DNA from: Paenibacillus phytohabitans
GTDB lineage: Bacteria; Bacillota; Bacilli; Paenibacillales; Paenibacillaceae
DNA: 64,000 nt
Assembly (NCBI RefSeq): GCF_013141775.1
Contig: NZ_WHOB01000020.1
Span: forward strand, 310,001 to 374,000
Direction: 5' to 3'
Under the pieces are notes generated by a model. It ran no database searches. It saw nothing but the letters and a program-made list of their open reading frames with translations, and was not told the origin of the DNA. Position 1 is the stretch's first letter, and each line of letters starts with the position of its first letter. Both the position numbers and the translations under genes were made by a program. Positions 26,337 to 35,889 of the stretch are shown in pieces.

Positions 26337-27194
26337 CTACTTCAGGCCGTGGCGGCGTTTGGCCGCGATCAGCGTGTTGCTCATCAGCATCGTGATCGTC
26401 ATCGGCCCTACTCCGCCCGGCACAGGCGTAATAAACCCGGCGACTTCACGGGCACTCTCATAATCGACATCACCGGCAAGCTTGCCGGTATCCAGACGGT
26501 TCATTCCGACATCAATGACAACTGCACCCGGCTTCACGAAGGAAGCATCGATGAAGTTAGCCCGGCCGATGGCAACTACCAGAATATCCGCCTGGCGGCT
26601 GAGTTCAGCCATATTCGCGGTGCGTGAATGGCACATGGTAACCGTGGCATTCTCACGCTGCAGCAGCAGGGACACCGGCTTGCCGACAATATTGCTGCGG
26701 CCGATAACCACAGCATGCTTGCCGGAAATATCAGTGCCTGTCCGTTTGATCAATTCGATGACTCCCGCAGGAGTACAAGGGAGCAGACTGTCATCACCAA
26801 TGACCAGGTTCCCTACATTGACCGGATGGAACCCGTCAACATCCTTCTCCACGGAAATGGCATTAATGACTGCCTTCTCTTCAATATGCTTGGGAAGCGG
26901 CAATTGCACGAGAATGCCGTCAATATCATCACGGCCGTTCAGATCAGCCACCAGAGCGAGCAGATCCTCCTGGCTCGTTGCTGCATCCAGCCGGTGAACC
27001 TCGGAATGGAAGCCCAGCTCAATACATGATTTCTCCTTGTTACGCACATAGACCTGAGAAGCCGGATCTTCACCGACTAGAACGACAGCAAGACCGGGCT
27101 TAACGCCACGTTCCGTAAGCTCTGCAACCTCCCGGGCAATGCTGATCCGAATTTCGTCCGATACCTGTTTACCGCTGATAATCGCTGCTGTCAT
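26337..27194 (-). CDS. folD: Methylenetetrahydrofolate dehydrogenase/cyclohydrolase
   Basis: 285-residue bifunctional one-carbon enzyme converting 5,10-methylene-THF to 10-formyl-THF. The substrate site [13 protein letters not shown] with catalytic Lys and the signature [12 protein letters not shown] are present, as is NADP-site [14 protein letters not shown] and [10 protein letters not shown] near the C-terminus. Ends 9 bases before xseA, in one operon with nusB. Confidence 0.96.
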   Translation of the reverse strand: MTAAIISGKQVSDEIRISIAREVAELTERGVKPGLAVVLVGEDPASQVYVRNKEKSCIELGFHSEVHRLDAATSQEDLLALVADLNGRDDIDGILVQLPLPKHIEEKAVINAISVEKDVDGFHPVNVGNLVIGDDSLLPCTPAGVIELIKRTGTDISGKHAVVIGRSNIVGKPVSLLLQRENATVTMCHSRTANMAELSRQADILVVAIGRANFIDASFVKPGAVVIDVGMNRLDTGKLAGDVDYESAREVAGFITPVPGGVGPMTITMLMSNTLIAAKRRHGLK

Positions 27195-27225
27195 GTAAGT
27201 CTCTCCCCTTTTGTCTATTTAACGA

Positions 27226-27675
27226 TTACAGATCCGCTCTAAGCGTATCTACATCCTGAATCATCTTGCCGAGTACGCCGTTCACGAATTTACCAGAATC
27301 ATCGGTGCCGAAATGCTTGGCCAGATCAATTGCCTCATTGACAGCTACCTTGGCCGGCACATCACTGGCAAAGATCATCTCGAACGTGGCCAGACGCAGA
27401 ATCTGACGGTCAACACGGGACAGGCGGCTCATCTGCCAGCCTTTGAGGTAATGCTCCAGCATTTCGTCGATGGCCATTTTGTGCTCCCAGACGCCGTTTA
27501 CATGGGCGATCACATAAGCCTTCAGCTCGGTCTCGTCAGTGATGACGCGTTCGGTTTCGTTCTCATCGGCAGCTTCCTCAATGAGCATTTCTACAGCCTC
27601 AGTAACTTCCACATCATTCATTTCCATCTGGTACAGGCTCTGGACAATAATTTCTCTCGCTAAACGTCTTTTCAT
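27226..27675 (-). CDS. nusB: Transcription antitermination factor NusB
   Basis: 149-residue all-helical protein that pairs with NusE/S10 on BoxA RNA of rRNA operons. The N-terminal R-L-A-R-E-I-I-V-Q-S-L-Y-Q pattern and the C-terminal DVPAKVAVNEAIDLAKHFGTDDSGKFVNGVLGK signature (start of it) are classic. Preceded by the Asp23/AmaP module and followed by folD. Confidence 0.95.
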   Translation of the reverse strand: MKRRLAREIIVQSLYQMEMNDVEVTEAVEMLIEEAADENETERVITDETELKAYVIAHVNGVWEHKMAIDEMLEHYLKGWQMSRLSRVDRQILRLATFEMIFASDVPAKVAVNEAIDLAKHFGTDDSGKFVNGVLGKMIQDVDTLRADL

Positions 27676-27819
27676 TTGTTCCTCCTACAGTCTTTAACTA
27701 GCATACTTTGTATTTGAATTTCTTAAATCTTCTTACCAAAAAACCGCGCAGCCGTTCTTCCGCAGGTCAGCAACTCAAAGTAACGGGTTCCAGGCTTCCG
27801 GGAGAAAGACTATCGCGGT

Positions 27820-28053
27820 TCATTTGAAGGGACGCCAGCGTCCGGACAGCCGGCTCACGAGCTCCTGCCACTGAAACAGGGGAGCCTGTGCGGTATCCTT
27901 TCTTTTGCCAAGCGTATATCCGATGAACACTACCAGTGCAAAGAACAGCATATCCCAAAAACCGCTAATCAGATAAATCAGACCGAGAACGACCCCGAAG
28001 GTAACTCCGGCAATTCTACCCCCGTGACTTTCCCATACTTCTCTCCAAGACAT
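27820..28053 (-). CDS. DUF2273 membrane protein
   Basis: 77 residues with two close hydrophobic segments (GVTFGVVLGLIYLISGFWDML and FALVVFIGYTLG) and a short basic tail. Matches DUF2273, small proteins regularly encoded with Asp23 and AmaP. Starts 15 bases after amaP. It probably belongs to a membrane-bound envelope-stress complex; its precise role is unknown. Confidence 0.85.
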   Translation of the reverse strand: MSWREVWESHGGRIAGVTFGVVLGLIYLISGFWDMLFFALVVFIGYTLGKRKDTAQAPLFQWQELVSRLSGRWRPFK

Positions 28054-28068
28054 AAGGGAAACTCACCT

Positions 28069-28608
28069 CTATTCCACTCGACTTTTGAAGCTTGGTGACT
28101 GTGTGAGGTTAGCAATATATACAGATACATCCGCTACCGGAATTCCGGTTGTTTCCTGCACGAAATCATGCACCTGGCGCTGAACCTCCGTAGTAAGCAG
28201 AGGCAGGGAATGCTCGCCGTCCACAACTGCCCGGATCATAATTTCAAGTCCGGCCTGCGAGACGCGGATGCGCGACTTCAGATCACGGATGCCCTTCACT
28301 TTGCCTGCAGCCTTGAGGCTGAGGTTCTCGATGGTTTCCATGGAGATCTGAATGTCCCCATACTCTGTACGCTGATCCACGGACGGCAGGGAAGCACGGT
28401 CGCGGCGCAGGGAGATGTAGAAGAAACGGATGCTCAGCAGGAAAAGAATAACCGCAGCTGTAATCGCAGCGATATAGGCCCCCGGCCCGTCAGGAATCTC
28501 AAACGTGTCCGGAATGGCGCCGCTCAAGAGGAGGATGGCAATTACAGATAGTATTCCGATACTTAAGCTGTAAAGGAACAGCAGAAGCCTGTCCAGAATT
28601 TTGGCCAC
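28069..28608 (-). CDS. amaP: Alkaline-shock membrane anchor AmaP
   Basis: 179 residues: two N-terminal membrane spans (about 8-30 and 46-68) followed by a cytosolic Asp23-like region (YGDIQISMETIENLSLKAAGKVKGI...). AmaP tethers Asp23/Gls24 proteins to the membrane in staphylococci (family knowledge). It is 72 bases downstream of the asp23 gene, with a hairpin between them. Confidence 0.88.
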   Translation of the reverse strand: MAKILDRLLLFLYSLSIGILSVIAILLLSGAIPDTFEIPDGPGAYIAAITAAVILFLLSIRFFYISLRRDRASLPSVDQRTEYGDIQISMETIENLSLKAAGKVKGIRDLKSRIRVSQAGLEIMIRAVVDGEHSLPLLTTEVQRQVHDFVQETTGIPVADVSVYIANLTQSPSFKSRVE

Positions 28609-28635
28609 GAGTCACATAACCTCCTTAAATTAAGG

Positions 28636-28663
28636 TAAACCCTCGACCTACGTCGGGGGTTTA
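28636..28663 (-). promoter_or_regulatory. Intercistronic hairpin between asp23 and amaP
   Basis: TAAACCCCCGAC and GTCGAGGGTTTA form a 12-bp stem with one mismatch around a 4-base loop on the minus strand. No long T-run follows, so it is more likely an attenuator or mRNA-stability element that sets more Asp23 than AmaP than a full terminator. Confidence 0.5.
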
Positions 28664-28680
28664 TGGAAGAACAAAGGCCT

Positions 28681-29097
28681 TTACTTCACGCGGATAACCG
28701 CGTCTGTATCTTCGCTTTTGTCAACACTTGTGGCGTTTCTGAACTGCACATCATGGATATGCACATTCACTTCTACAACCGTCAGGCCGGTCATGGTTTC
28801 GATGGAACGCTTAACGTTGCGCTGAATTTCAGCAGCCACTTCAGGAAGACGGTTGCCGTATTCAATGATTACGGATACATCCACTGCAGCTTCGCGTTGT
28901 CCCACTTCAACCTTAACGCCCTTAGACAAGTTCTTGCGTCCGAGAAGCTCCACGATTCCTCCGGCGAAACCGCCGCTCATTCCGGCCACGCCTTTAACCT
29001 CTACGGTTGCCAAACCTGCGATAACCTCGATCACTTCAGGAGCAATCTGGATCTCACCAATTTCCGTACGTTCGTATTCTGTCGGCAATGTACTCAT
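28681..29097 (-). CDS. Asp23/Gls24 envelope-stress protein
   Basis: About 138 residues, typical Asp23 fold: EIGEIQIAPEVIEVIAGLATVEVKGVAGMSGG, then VKVEVGQREAAVDVSVIIEYG and a C-terminal VVEVNVHIHDVQF. Cytosolic partner of AmaP. ATG 29097 is preferred; a GTG at 29109 directly abuts the AAAGG site. Comes between accC and amaP, as in many Bacillales. Confidence 0.9.
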   Translation of the reverse strand: MSTLPTEYERTEIGEIQIAPEVIEVIAGLATVEVKGVAGMSGGFAGGIVELLGRKNLSKGVKVEVGQREAAVDVSVIIEYGNRLPEVAAEIQRNVKRSIETMTGLTVVEVNVHIHDVQFRNATSVDKSEDTDAVIRVK

Positions 29098-29217
29098 TTT
29101 GGACTTCACACCTTTCCGGTAAAAAAGTTATTCGGGCATTTCAAGCAAGGCAGCACGTCTCTTATTAAACATACTATATCATTTGACGAACTTTATGACA
29201 AACAATGAGAAGTCGTC

Positions 29218-30561
29218 CTAAATTTCATACTCTTCCAGGAATTTGATATCGAAATTCCCGTCCAAAAATACCGGATGCTCCAGCAATCTCTGATGGAAAG
29301 GTATGGTTGTATGTATGCCTTCCACAGCGAATTCGGATAAAGCCCGTTTCATCTTGGCAATGGCTTCATAGCGCGTCGGCGCCCAGACGATCAGCTTGGC
29401 GATCATCGAGTCATAAAAAGGTGAAATGGTGTAGCCCGGATAAGCCGCGCTGTCCACCCGCACTCCAAGTCCGCCCGGCGGCAGATAGAAGCCGATTTTG
29501 CCCGGAGACGGCATGAAATTACGTTCAGGGTCCTCGGCGTTAATACGGCATTCGATTGACCAGCCGTTGATCACAATATCCTCCTGGGTGAAGGACAAGG
29601 GGTTGCCTTCCGCCACAGAGATCATTTCCTTGATCAGATCCACGCCGGTGACCATCTCCGTTACCGGATGCTCAACCTGGATACGCGTGTTCATCTCCAT
29701 GAAGTAGAACTGTCCGTCCGGCCCCAGCAGGAATTCCAGCGTACCCGCTCCCGAGTAATTTACCGCCTGCGCAGCCCGTACAGCCGCTTGACCCATTGCA
29801 TCACGGACCTCCGGGGTAAGCACGGAGCAAGGCGCTTCTTCAATCAGCTTCTGGCGGCGGCGCTGCACGGAGCAGTCCCGTTCACCCAGATGGACTACAT
29901 TGCCATGATTATCGGCGATAATCTGAATCTCCACATGCTTCATGCCGGTCAGGAATTTCTCAAGATACACACCAGCGTTGCCAAAAGCCTTCTGCGCTTC
30001 CTGCTGGGCAGCCGTAATCTGCTTCACCAGTGATGCTTCGTCCTCGGCAATGCGGATGCCTTTGCCTCCGCCGCCTGCTGTAGCCTTGACGATGATCGGA
30101 TAACCAATATCACGGCCCAGCATAACCGCTTCCTCTATGTCGCCGACAAGCCCGTCAGAGCCCGGAATAATCGGAACTCCGGCCAGCTTCATGGTTTCTT
30201 TGGCTACAGCCTTGTCACCCATCCGTGTGATCGCATCCGGAGAAGGGCCTATAAATGTAATATTGCAGGATTCACAAATCTCCGCGAAATCCGCATTCTC
30301 GGCCAGGAAGCCATAGCCGGGATGAATGGCATCACAGTCGGTGAGCGTGGCTACGCTCATAATATTTGTAAAATTCAGATAGCTGTCCTTGGCGGGCATC
30401 GGACCAATACAGTACGCTTCATCAGCCAGACGGACATGCAGTGAATCCCGGTCCGGCTCCGAATAGACTGCTACGGTGGAAATGCCCAGTTCACGGCAGG
30501 CCCTGATAATGCGGACCGCGATTTCGCCGCGGTTGGCAATCAACACTTTTTGAATGTTCAT
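29218..30561 (-). CDS. accC: Acetyl-CoA carboxylase, biotin carboxylase subunit
   Basis: 447-residue ATP-grasp enzyme that carboxylates biotin on AccB, the first step of fatty-acid synthesis. [14 protein letters not shown] opens the protein, the Gly-rich ATP loop [13 protein letters not shown] lies near residue 160, and [18 protein letters not shown] is the biotin-site signature. ATG 30561 follows GGGAGGAAAAGC. Pairs with accB 56 bases upstream. Confidence 0.97.
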   Translation of the reverse strand: MNIQKVLIANRGEIAVRIIRACRELGISTVAVYSEPDRDSLHVRLADEAYCIGPMPAKDSYLNFTNIMSVATLTDCDAIHPGYGFLAENADFAEICESCNITFIGPSPDAITRMGDKAVAKETMKLAGVPIIPGSDGLVGDIEEAVMLGRDIGYPIIVKATAGGGGKGIRIAEDEASLVKQITAAQQEAQKAFGNAGVYLEKFLTGMKHVEIQIIADNHGNVVHLGERDCSVQRRRQKLIEEAPCSVLTPEVRDAMGQAAVRAAQAVNYSGAGTLEFLLGPDGQFYFMEMNTRIQVEHPVTEMVTGVDLIKEMISVAEGNPLSFTQEDIVINGWSIECRINAEDPERNFMPSPGKIGFYLPPGGLGVRVDSAAYPGYTISPFYDSMIAKLIVWAPTRYEAIAKMKRALSEFAVEGIHTTIPFHQRLLEHPVFLDGNFDIKFLEEYEI

Positions 30562-30617
30562 GCTTTTCCTCCCAAAGTTTAGCGAAGCTTGCAGGCTCCT
30601 CATGATTCTCGCGGCAA

Positions 30618-31127
30618 TTATTCCGCTCTCACCAGAAACAGCGGCTGGCCGTATTCCACTAACTGGCCGTTCTCGGCCAGGACGGAGACGATTTCGCCTT
30701 TCACTTCCGCTTCCAGCTCATTCATCAGCTTCATGGCTTCAATGATGCAGACCGTTGATTTCTCATGAACCCGGTCTCCCACACTTACAAAGGACGGTGT
30801 TTCCGGAGAAGCAGCACTATAGAAGGTCCCTACCATCGGAGAGACGATTTTATGTAATGCGCCTTCAGCGGAGGATGCTTGCTGCTGCGTTACAGCAGGA
30901 ACTTCACTGACAACCGGAGGAGCAACATGCTGCGGACTTTGCGGCTGCGGTGCTGGCGTAAAGGGGTAGGCATAAGGAGTCGCCTGGATTGCTGTTCCAT
31001 CAGCTTCAGGGCGATCCGGTTTGCGGATAGCCAGCTTCATACCTTCGCTTTCAATCTCCAGCTCATGTACGGAAGAGGTCTGGTCCAGCAATTTAATTAA
31101 TTCCTTAATCTCGCTTAACTTGAACAT
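30618..31127 (-). CDS. accB: Acetyl-CoA carboxylase biotin carboxyl carrier protein
   Basis: 169 residues. N-terminal helical region, a Pro/Gln-rich linker (about 50-90), and the biotinyl domain with Lys133 in the motif EAMKLMNE that receives biotin. ATG 31127 lies 11 bases after AAGGAG; a GTG at 31139 touches that site. First gene of accBC, downstream of the spoIIIA terminator. Confidence 0.96.
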   Translation of the reverse strand: MFKLSEIKELIKLLDQTSSVHELEIESEGMKLAIRKPDRPEADGTAIQATPYAYPFTPAPQPQSPQHVAPPVVSEVPAVTQQQASSAEGALHKIVSPMVGTFYSAASPETPSFVSVGDRVHEKSTVCIIEAMKLMNELEAEVKGEIVSVLAENGQLVEYGQPLFLVRAE

Positions 31128-31327
31128 TGGGTAGTTCACTCCTTCAGCTTTCTCTCGAAGCCATTTTGGACGCAGATAAGCAGGGTACGATATTCCGTTC
31201 TTCCCGGGTAACCTGTGATTCGGTCTGCTTGCGGTTCTTTAGAATCGCTTTCAGGATAACCGCTGCCTGCGTATTCTTCTTATATTTCAAGATAACTTTA
31301 TGTATTATATCACAAACGCTAGAAATG

Positions 31328-31358
31328 GAAAGAGCCCGGGACGTGCCCGGGCTCTTTC
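31328..31358. terminator. Terminator of the spoIIIA operon
   Basis: AAAGAGCCCGGG-ACGTG-CCCGGGCTCTTT is a near-perfect stem 40-70 bases past the spoIIIAH stop on the minus strand, separating sporulation and fatty-acid genes. Confidence 0.85.
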
Positions 31359-31398
31359 GGCATTTTATTCTATTTTCTTTCATTTAATTCAGGAGGCC

Positions 31399-32289
31399 TT
31401 ACTGTTCCGATACGTATTGGACTTTAATCTTGTCCTGGGACACACTCAGTTCTTTCATTACAAGGTCAACGATGCCCACGGCCTGCTTCACATCCAGCTT
31501 ATCGCTGAGCACTACGATTGTGTACGCATCTCCGGCTTCCTCTTTCACAATAGCTTCACCGTATTTCTGCTGAAGCTGCTCTTCAATTCCGGTGATTTTG
31601 GATTCTTTTTCCTCCAGCTTGCTGAGTTGTTCCTGGGCAACCGCGTTCTCCGCAGGTGTCTTATCCATGTCATTAATCAGGGCCAGCAGATCATTGTGGT
31701 CCTTAAGATTCTGCTGCTCGCGTTCATACAGGTAATTCGTGAACATGCTGCTGGCCGATACGCTCTGGGAAGCTACTTCATCCAGAATAGCCGCATCATC
31801 CTTGGCCGGAGTCTTCTCTGTGGAAGCTGCTGCTGATTTGTCGGCACTAGCAGCCGGTTTCTCTGTCTTGTCCGCTGTATCTGCTGCGGCCGTATCCTTG
31901 TCAACGCTGGAGCTGTTAGCTGCTGCGCTGCTGTCATCTGTTACTGCTGCGGATGTGCTGTCATCCGTCACGGCAGCGGCAGCGGTCTCGTCTGCAGCAG
32001 CTTTGCCGGCATCCTCAGTTACAGCAGCAGTTTTGCTGTCATCTGTCTGGGCTCCCGCATCGGCAGTAACGGAATCATCAGTTGTTACTTCGTTGATCAC
32101 GAGCCCGCTGTCAAGCGTAGTAGCGGTCCCGCCGCCCGTCCCGTCCTTCACGGTGTCCACCTGAATGCTGCCCGCAGTTTCTTTGGGAATGGAAGCTCCA
32201 GTGTCTTCCGTGAACAGGTAATAAGCCGAGAGCACCACCATTAAACTGAGCATCGAAACCAGCCAAATTGTTTGTCTTTTGCCCTTCAT
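31399..32289 (-). CDS. spoIIIAH: Stage III sporulation protein SpoIIIAH
   Basis: 296 residues: one N-terminal membrane anchor (about 8-26), a long Ala/Asp/Thr/Ser-rich linker (about 60-170), and the YscJ/FliF-like ring-building domain (about 175-296; SMFTNYLYEREQQNLKDHNDLL..., ending in KIKVQYVSEQ). In Bacillus this domain meets SpoIIQ across the intermembrane space to form the feeding-tube channel. The low-complexity linker makes it clearly longer than B. subtilis SpoIIIAH (about 218 residues). Last gene of the operon. Confidence 0.94.
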   Translation of the reverse strand: MKGKRQTIWLVSMLSLMVVLSAYYLFTEDTGASIPKETAGSIQVDTVKDGTGGGTATTLDSGLVINEVTTDDSVTADAGAQTDDSKTAAVTEDAGKAAADETAAAAVTDDSTSAAVTDDSSAAANSSSVDKDTAAADTADKTEKPAASADKSAAASTEKTPAKDDAAILDEVASQSVSASSMFTNYLYEREQQNLKDHNDLLALINDMDKTPAENAVAQEQLSKLEEKESKITGIEEQLQQKYGEAIVKEEAGDAYTIVVLSDKLDVKQAVGIVDLVMKELSVSQDKIKVQYVSEQ

Positions 32290-32367
32290 TTGTGATTCCT
32301 CCTAAAAGTTTTATTGAATATGCCTCTACGAATTCGCTTGCGTATGTCTGGCTTGTAAGCTGAACGC

Positions 32368-33006
32368 CTATTCCTGCTTGCGCGGAACGACGGAGATCCG
32401 GTAGCTCGGCACGTTCAGCCCTTTCTCGACAGCCTGCTCGATCAGGTTACGCACCACTTTATTCTCTGCCCCTTTGGCGACAACCAGCACACCGCGCACC
32501 TGGGGTTTGATCCGTTTGGTGATAATCGGGGTTTCGTCGCCGGACTGGCTGTAGGTTACGATTTCGCCGTCCCTGGTGTATTGTGTAGTATGGCGTTTAC
32601 CGCCGCTGGCATCGGTTTCCTCACTCTGCGCCTGCGAATCATTCATATTGCGCTGCACGACTATTTCCTCTGTGGAATCCACGGTGACCATAATGTCAAC
32701 TGTGCCGACCCCGACGATCTTCTCCAGAATCTCCTTCGTCCGGTTCTCCATCGCCAGCTCGATGCTGTCAAAAGAATTGGGTTGCACCGCCTCCTGCTGC
32801 AGGACCGCCTGAGAGGTCTCGCTTACGGGCGGTTCACGTCCCGTATTCTCGCTGTCCAGCTTCTTCACATTCACGAAGGAGTTGAACAGCATGATAGCAA
32901 CGCCCAGCAAGCCAATAATGATCAGCCAGCGGAAAGTATGACTCCTCTTCGGGTTGCCGCTTCCGCCACCGGCCCACTGCTCCAGCTTTTTCAGCCAATT
33001 GGCCAT
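32368..33006 (-). CDS. spoIIIAG: Stage III sporulation protein SpoIIIAG
   Basis: 212 residues with an N-terminal membrane span (about 24-44) and an extracytoplasmic ring-building domain containing VGTVDIMVTVDSTEEIVVQRN and GVLVVAKGAENKVVRNLI. SpoIIIAG forms large oligomeric rings in the mother-cell part of the channel. ATG 33006 follows AAGGAGGGAA. Gap to spoIIIAH is 78 bases. Confidence 0.95.
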   Translation of the reverse strand: MANWLKKLEQWAGGGSGNPKRSHTFRWLIIIGLLGVAIMLFNSFVNVKKLDSENTGREPPVSETSQAVLQQEAVQPNSFDSIELAMENRTKEILEKIVGVGTVDIMVTVDSTEEIVVQRNMNDSQAQSEETDASGGKRHTTQYTRDGEIVTYSQSGDETPIITKRIKPQVRGVLVVAKGAENKVVRNLIEQAVEKGLNVPSYRISVVPRKQE

Positions 33007-33060
33007 TGATTTCCCTCCTTCTGTATATGGCATTCTGCCTTGTGTTCCCTGGTCTCTGTC

Positions 33061-33864
33061 TTATGATTTCACGGCGCTGGTGCCGCCGCTCAGCACATGT
33101 ATCGAATCCGGGTCCAGGTTCCAGTTCTGCTCGAGCAGCCTTTTGACCGATTCGGCCTCTATAACCGCTGCAGCCTGTTCCTCCTGCGTCCCGTTTCCTG
33201 CGGCTGAAGGCTGCGAAGCACCCGTTGCGGCTCCAGAGCCTTCACTTGCCGCCCCGTCCTTGTCCAGGCTGACCTGGACCGGTTCAACAGGGGTAATCCG
33301 TATCGGTTCGGATGCCGGGCCTGCTGCAGGCTGTGAGCCCTCTGCTGAACCCGGTATGCCGCTTGCAGCAACCGCTCCCGCCACTGGCATATCTACTGTG
33401 ACCGAAGAGATCACCGGCACCTCTTCGCCCAGAGGCGCACTCGGATTCGGCCCCATGCCCAGCGTTACCGTAACATTCACCCCGCGGATGCCGGTGCTGC
33501 CGGCAATCTGATCGCGCATCTGCCCTGCTATTTCTTCGGCGGCAAGCTTCAGGCTCTGATCACGCGCCCCCTCTGCCAGCATCCGCCCGTCCGCCAGAAT
33601 CTTCTCCAGCGAGTCCGCGCCGTCTCCTGTACCAGAGAGCAGCCCGCCGCTCCGCTCCTGCTGCTCCATGGCCAGACTAAGCTCCTTGCTGGCGTCCCCC
33701 TTGAGCATGGAGACGATCGGACTAAGCATCGTCAGCAGAACCAGCAGACTGAGCACCAGCCTGGCATAGCGTTCCATGGATTTGCTGGGCAGCAGCATCT
33801 CGACAAACGCGGCCATCAGCACCACCAGAATCAGTTCATGGAGCCATCCGCTGAGCCAGCTCAT
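33061..33864 (-). CDS. spoIIIAF: Stage III sporulation protein SpoIIIAF
   Basis: 267 residues: two closely spaced N-terminal spans (LHELILVVLMAAFVEMLLP and ARLVLSLLVLLTMLSPIVSML) and a ring-building domain. A Ser/Ala/Gly/Pro/Glu-rich insertion (about 155-235) makes it longer than B. subtilis SpoIIIAF (about 206). ATG 33864 follows AGGAGG. Confidence 0.94.
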   Translation of the reverse strand: MSWLSGWLHELILVVLMAAFVEMLLPSKSMERYARLVLSLLVLLTMLSPIVSMLKGDASKELSLAMEQQERSGGLLSGTGDGADSLEKILADGRMLAEGARDQSLKLAAEEIAGQMRDQIAGSTGIRGVNVTVTLGMGPNPSAPLGEEVPVISSVTVDMPVAGAVAASGIPGSAEGSQPAAGPASEPIRITPVEPVQVSLDKDGAASEGSGAATGASQPSAAGNGTQEEQAAAVIEAESVKRLLEQNWNLDPDSIHVLSGGTSAVKS

Positions 33865-33937
33865 GGCGCACCTCCTGAAAGTTTGTTTACACAACCTGCC
33901 TCATATCTCATACAAACGGACCCGGATGATATCCGCC

Positions 33938-35227
33938 TCACCGCATCATTACGGTGACATTGCCTGCGGTCAGCATGATGGTGACGGCCAGGAAGAACAT
34001 CAGCGATACGGCAGCCAGCGCGGCGAACACGTAGATCATGCTTTTGCCGATCGTCTGCAGGCAGGTCACAATCGGCGTTTCACCCAGCGGCTGCATAACA
34101 GCGGCGGCTACGTTGTAGATCAGGGCCAGCACCAGAATTTTGATTGCCGGGAAAGCACAGAGGAAGAGGATGATAATGACCCCTGAGAGCCCGATGGCGT
34201 TCTTCACCAGCAGTGATGCCGAGATTACGGTATCCGTGGCATCTGCGAACATTTTGCCGATAACCGGCACGAAATTGCCTGTGATATATTTGGCGGCGCG
34301 GATGGTTACACCATCAGTAACCGAGCTGGTGATTCCTCTGACCGAGATTACCCCGAGAAAGACGGTAAGCAGTACTCCGAGCAATCCGGCCCCGATATTG
34401 CGCAGCAGGTTGGCCAGCTGGGTCAGCTTATATTTCTCCGACATCGCACTCACCAGATGCAGCACCGCCGAGAAGAACAGCAGCGGGAACACTATGGTGT
34501 GAATCATCGTACCCACTGTATGGATCATGAACACGATCAGCGGATGGGTCACCGACACCGTTACGATATTGCCCATCGAAGCCAGCAGTGCGAACAGCAG
34601 CGGAATCATCGCCATCATGAAGTCGATCATCCGGTCAATGGCATCCTTGGCGTAGCCGATGGAGATGTTGAAGCTGTTCACGGCAATGACCAGTACCACC
34701 ATGTAACAGAGCATATAAGCGATTTTACTGACGGATTTCCGTTCAAAAGCGGTCTGCAGCGTCTCCAGAATCATACTCAGCACGCTGATCATCACAATCG
34801 TAACCAGCAGCTTGCCGTTGTAGAGCACCTCATGCCACATGAAGCGGGTCAGGCCGGACAATACACTTTTGAAGCTTAATCCGTCTTCTCCGGGCAGCAG
34901 CATATCCATCAGCGAGGGAGTTTTACCTTCCGGGAAGAAGCCCCCGTAGTCCTTCATCAGCTGATCCCAGTACGTCTCTACCCCGTCTGTAGGAAGGTTC
35001 TCTACCTGCCCCTTCACCCACTGGTCTACAGGGGATGAGGAGCCTCCGCTGCCTCCCGTTTGCGTTTGCGCCTGTGTTTGCGCCTGTGTTTGCGCCTGTG
35101 TTTGTGTCTGCGCTTGAGAAGCCGGAGCTGCATAAGCGGTTCCTGCACACAGCAGAAGCAGCAGACAGGGGAGCAGAACGAGCAGCCTGCACCCTTTTGG
35201 CGGACGAAAAATACTGCGCTCCTGCAC
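33938..35227 (-). CDS. spoIIIAE: Stage III sporulation protein SpoIIIAE
   Basis: 429 residues: signal peptide (LLVLLPCLLLLLCAGTAYAA), a QTQA repeat tract just after it (about 37-57), then a polytopic membrane domain of about eight spans related to transporter permeases, ending in VTIMLTAGNVTVMMR. Core membrane component of the SpoIIIA-SpoIIQ channel. GTG start after GGTGAGG. The repeat tract is absent from B. subtilis SpoIIIAE as far as I recall. Confidence 0.94.
   Translation of the reverse strand: MQERSIFRPPKGCRLLVLLPCLLLLLCAGTAYAAPASQAQTQTQAQTQAQTQAQTQTGGSGGSSSPVDQWVKGQVENLPTDGVETYWDQLMKDYGGFFPEGKTPSLMDMLLPGEDGLSFKSVLSGLTRFMWHEVLYNGKLLVTIVMISVLSMILETLQTAFERKSVSKIAYMLCYMVVLVIAVNSFNISIGYAKDAIDRMIDFMMAMIPLLFALLASMGNIVTVSVTHPLIVFMIHTVGTMIHTIVFPLLFFSAVLHLVSAMSEKYKLTQLANLLRNIGAGLLGVLLTVFLGVISVRGITSSVTDGVTIRAAKYITGNFVPVIGKMFADATDTVISASLLVKNAIGLSGVIIILFLCAFPAIKILVLALIYNVAAAVMQPLGETPIVTCLQTIGKSMIYVFAALAAVSLMFFLAVTIMLTAGNVTVMMR
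35058..35114 (-). repeat. 12-bp tandem repeat inside spoIIIAE
   Basis: About four near-identical copies of a 12-bp unit (GCGCCTGTGTTT on the plus strand) encode Gln-Thr-Gln-Ala units. Because units are multiples of three, copy-number change would lengthen or shorten the protein without a frameshift. Confidence 0.85.
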
Positions 35228-35273
35228 ACCCTCACCCCGCTTTCCTGTGGCCTTCTGCTACTCCGTCTGAATC

Positions 35274-35663
35274 TCAGGCAGGCAGCAGCTTCATCACCGT
35301 TTCTATAATGATGCTGATAATCGGTACGGCCAGCACCATGATCAGCACCTTGCCGGCCAGCTCGATTTTGGAAGCGATCGATTCCTGTCCGGCATCGCGC
35401 ACGATCTGTGCCCCGAACTCCGCGATATACGAAATGCCGATGATTTTAAACACGGTTTTGATGTAGATCATTTCCATCCCGGAGGATTCTGCCACCCGCT
35501 CCAGCGTGCCGAGAATCGTTCCGATCTTGCCGATCAGGAACAGAAAAATCAGTATGCCTGCCGCAGTAGTCAGCAGAAAAGCGAACATCGGCTTTTGTTC
35601 CTTCAGGACAAGGATGAGGACGGTCGACAGAATTCCTATTCCCACTACTTGAATGATTTCCAT
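35274..35663 (-). CDS. spoIIIAD: Stage III sporulation protein SpoIIIAD
   Basis: 129-residue, four-span membrane protein (MEIIQVVGIGILSTVLILVLK..., FAFLLTTAAGILIFLFLIGK, ...). The central DAGQESIASKIELAGKVLIMVLAVPII pattern is family-specific. Starts 9 bases after spoIIIAC. Confidence 0.94.
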   Translation of the reverse strand: MEIIQVVGIGILSTVLILVLKEQKPMFAFLLTTAAGILIFLFLIGKIGTILGTLERVAESSGMEMIYIKTVFKIIGISYIAEFGAQIVRDAGQESIASKIELAGKVLIMVLAVPIISIIIETVMKLLPA

Positions 35664-35672
35664 AACCCCAAC

Positions 35673-35876
35673 CTATTGAAAAAGAAAGATCGTTTTGATT
35701 TCCTGAAGCAGTCCGTCCAGCATGCGGATGACCATGAACAGCACGATGATAAAACCGACAATTGTTACCCAGTGGGCGATGTCCTCTTTGCCCATCTGCT
35801 TAAGCACCGTGTGGATCATGGCGATAATGATGCCGATGCCGGCAATCTGAAAGATCGCGTTGACTTCAATATTCAT
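35673..35876 (-). CDS. spoIIIAC: Stage III sporulation protein SpoIIIAC
   Basis: 67 residues with two membrane spans (FQIAGIGIIIAMIHTVL and WVTIVGFIIVLFMVIRML) joined by the conserved KQMGKEDIAHW loop. Size matches B. subtilis (about 68). ATG 35876 follows GAGGTGCCAGGA. Confidence 0.94.
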   Translation of the reverse strand: MNIEVNAIFQIAGIGIIIAMIHTVLKQMGKEDIAHWVTIVGFIIVLFMVIRMLDGLLQEIKTIFLFQ

Positions 35877-35889
35877 TCCTGGCACCTCG

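Noticed and set aside
31140..31320. FapR operator upstream of accB
   Set aside because: No match to the long palindromic FapR consensus was found; only a TATAAT with a weak -35.
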